Shown here: piece after piece, positions 61,798 through 64,000 of the stretch
How positions within the stretch are numbered: position 1 is the stretch's first letter
Layout of the letters: every line of letters starts with the position of its first letter
Assembly (NCBI GenBank): GCA_033220425.1
Contig: CM065649.1
Coordinates: forward strand, 4,836,001 to 4,900,000
Reading direction: 5' to 3'
Source: Lepraria neglecta
Lineage: Eukaryota; Ascomycota; Lecanoromycetes; Lecanorales; Stereocaulaceae
Length of the DNA: 64,000 nt
The notes under the pieces: generated by a model
Seen by the model: the letters and a program-made list of their open reading frames with translations, nothing else
Databases searched by the model: none
Told to the model about the DNA's origin: nothing
Position numbers and translations under genes: made by a program

Positions 61798-62504
61798 TCA
61801 CCTGTCATTGTCCGTGGTACGAGTGTGTCTTTGAAGTTGCACCAGCGTAGTACATATGCATGACGTTTAACGTTTAGCGTTGGCTTTTTTTGCTTGACAT
61901 GCAGTGCGAGATACACACAACTCGACACACACGACCCGTAAAATTGGAGCAAGTGTTTGAACACTGGCTAGGGTTGCACCGTGATTTTCTTTGAACAAGA
62001 CCTCGTTGAGCAGATTACGTCTATAAGGTGGGTAAAGGGCCCTTTCGGAAGGAGGCATGCCAAGAAATCAGCACTGGAATGGAAGCCTGCCCCTTGAACC
62101 ACCGAGCGAGCACATTTCCCCCATACTTGTCACCACGTCACCAACTCACATCACCAAGTCAGCAGCCAGCAGCCAGCACTACACCGATTATGGTCAATTT
62201 GCTCGCTCAATATCCCCAATATTCCTGAGATCGATGTCGCAGGAGCTCAATAGGTCCAGAGAAAGACCAGCTTTCAGTGATAAGAACCTTGCTCTTCTAC
62301 CCTATCTAAAATGTCCGTCTCTGTAAGAATGTATGTCAGGATGCTGTCCACAAGTCGCATGAGGTCTGCCCATATTCAGGCGCTCACTTAATCAGAATCG
62401 CATGAACCAGTCAAAACCACAAGACATGTCTACTCCACCACATACGCCCCCCTCCCAGCCAGTGGTCGTCCTATAACCACTGCAAGACCATATCTGAACC
62501 TCCG
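61798..62504. other. Intergenic, no gene seen
   Basis: About 700 bp between the LMBD1-like gene and the right-edge relic; no recognisable coding sequence. Confidence 0.45.
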
Positions 62505-63900
62505 CTACCTTCTCAGGACCTCTCCCAGGCTCTGAAATCTACCTCCAGAACCACCACCAGGCGAACGAGGTCGAATCGTCAACGGGCTATGAGATCTCGA
62601 TGACAAGGGGCTGGTAACAGGGCTCCCAGGCGCAGCAGGATACATTAGCTGCTCATCCTCTCCCGGGATAGTATCGTCATCAGGGATGGAGGTAATCCCG
62701 CGCTCTTTGCAGTAATAGTACGACTTTGTTCCGTAGTATAACCGCTCAGCGGCCTCTGAACCCCCTAAAGCCTCTCTAGCCGCCGTTAATGCACGAGCGT
62801 GTGACTCATAACAGCTTGTCTCGTGCCGCATCGCTCGTTCCAAACAGCACTGACATCTCAAGTCGAACGGCTGGCGAACTCCACTGACGACGTCCCACAA
62901 CGGCATCCGAAATTGCTGAGACCCCGGTAACCTCTGTAGTAGCAGGGAGGCGGAACGGGATCTTCCCATATCTATTGGCGAGTCCAGAAGGCGAATAGCG
63001 GGTAGCCACACTATCACGATGAGCAATAGCAAGCTCATTCCGATTCCCTGCCTCCTGCACCTCAAGCGTTTCCCCATCATCACCAACAGCCACGTACCAA
63101 GGCATCACCGTGATTCGCTCGCCAACAGACGGACCTGACGCGCCATGAGGCAGGTGTGGGAGCGAGATCCTGGCAGCTCCAGCTGGGCAGGGCTGATCCC
63201 TCCATTCGACACCCAACTCAGTAGCATCCGTGGTCGTGAACATGGCGTCAGTGATCCGGTGTAGGTATACATCGGGCGGACTAGAGCCTGATCTTCATCA
63301 TATACTAGGGAACAACGGCTTAGCTCGTCCGTCGTAAGGGCTCTGTTAGGCAGCGCTCTAGCATCAGGGTTCCCTTGATCTGTAATCAGCTTGAAATCCA
63401 TTCGCTGAGGATCAACGTTGGTAGTAACGCCGCGTTTGCTGTGGGTGAGTCGGTAGAAAATTGCTTGGAGTACGACCAGGTAGTAGTATCATAGGTTTGC
63501 TCCAGCTTGTTTCCTTAGAGGGTCTCAATCGTAGCTCGAGCCGCATCGATTTGCTGTAGCTTGGCCTTTGCATCACGCACTGTAGCACGTATTGGGTCCC
63601 AGCTGTAGTCTTGCCGGTCCCGGGCTTGGTAGGCTGGTAACGTCTCGACATAGTCCATGTAGTAGATAATGGTTTTCTCAAGCTGCTGATGGACCTGCAT
63701 GAACTGATCTCGAAGACCGACTATGACATCGTAGTTCGCCTCCTCTGAGAAAGACTGTACATAGTTCCGGATGTCATTGAGATTGGTGAATTCTCGACCC
63801 TGGTGCTTGATGCTCACTACCTGCTGCTGTTGAGTACTAGGACGCTCTATTCCCAACCGGCTACTGAGTACTAGGCTCAATATGAGAGCTGTTGAATTCT
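62505..63900 (-). pseudogene. Broken gene of unknown function at the right edge
   Basis: Minus-strand coding-like sequence is readable from about 63880 to 62505 in pieces. From the 5' side: a coiled-coil region (with GREFTNLNDIRNYVQSFSEE) ends at a TAA at 63515-63517, after which the same frame continues GNKLEQTYDTTTWSYSKQF. The frame changes near 63430 (to RMDFKLITDQGNPDARAL), near 63267 (to VYLHRITDAMFTTTDATE, then RISLPHLPHGASGPSVGERI) and near 62820 (to YESHARALTAAREALGGSEA), ending at 62505. No ATG opens the first piece. I do not recognise the family. Introns could explain some changes, but no GT-AG pair of usable length fits them, so decay is the simplest reading. Confidence 0.6.
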
Positions 63901-63924
63901 CCGAATACCGAACAACCGCGCACT

Positions 63925-63985
63925 CTGATTGGCCGATTATTCAACAGGCCTGCGCTAACGCTGGGCCTGCGAAGTCCTGATTGGC
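63925..63985 (-). promoter_or_regulatory. Paired CCAAT boxes upstream of the right-edge relic
   Basis: Minus-strand CCAATCAG occurs twice, at about 63925-63932 and 63978-63985, 53 bp apart, just upstream of the broken gene. This matches the CCAAT-complex (HAP) core and supports a former promoter here. Confidence 0.5.
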
Positions 63986-64000
63986 CACCGCCGCGCGCTA

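Overview
This window is nuclear DNA of a filamentous ascomycete (Pezizomycotina; the class cannot be fixed from sequence alone). Genes are split by short introns, mostly 45-150 bp, with GT-AG borders and CTGAC/CTAAC-like branch points. Gene content is typical of this group: Pal1, SIN3, a class I myosin with SH3 and acidic tail, a Polo kinase, a fumarate reductase-cytochrome b5 fusion, PFA4-type palmitoyltransferase and an LMBD1-like transporter. No tRNA, rRNA, CRISPR array or intact transposon was seen. Every exon model was built by hand from splice sites, reading phase and remembered family sequence; all multi-exon models given as intact close to a multiple of three.

Layout, left to right. 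0-12.5 kb is core: Pal1 3' part (+), cyclophilin H (-), a membrane RING-H2 E3 (+), a secreted fasciclin-domain protein (+) and nine-exon SIN3 (+). 12.6-21.2 kb is an accessory island: a decayed ankyrin-repeat gene (+) between two degenerate direct repeats of about 180 bp, a relic of a myosin-I tail, and an intact 748-residue protein of unknown function (-). 21.3-28 kb holds class I myosin (-) and a 14-span MFS exporter (-). 28.8-30.1 kb is an unrecognised gene relic. 31-45 kb is core again: fumarate reductase/cyt b5 (+), an orphan and an OPA3-like protein in tandem (-), Polo kinase (+), an MLH2/PMS1-like MutL protein (-) divergent from PFA4 (+). A 1.9 kb gene-poor stretch follows.

46.8-50.7 kb carries two metabolic enzymes (+): a DapA-family aldolase and a D-2-hydroxyacid dehydrogenase. 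51.2-52.8 kb is a broken F-box/leucine-rich gene. 53.4-61.8 kb holds a small coiled-coil protein (+), the CPSF subunit CFT1 (-) with a one-base frameshift in a G run, and a divergent LMBD1-like membrane protein (+). 62.5-63.9 kb is another multiply broken gene (-).

The core genes cover unrelated housekeeping roles and form no pathway cluster. The unusual content is the accessory island at 12.6-21.2 kb and the scattered decayed genes, whose clear in-frame stops are TAG or TAA, as expected from C-to-T change at CAG/CAA codons.
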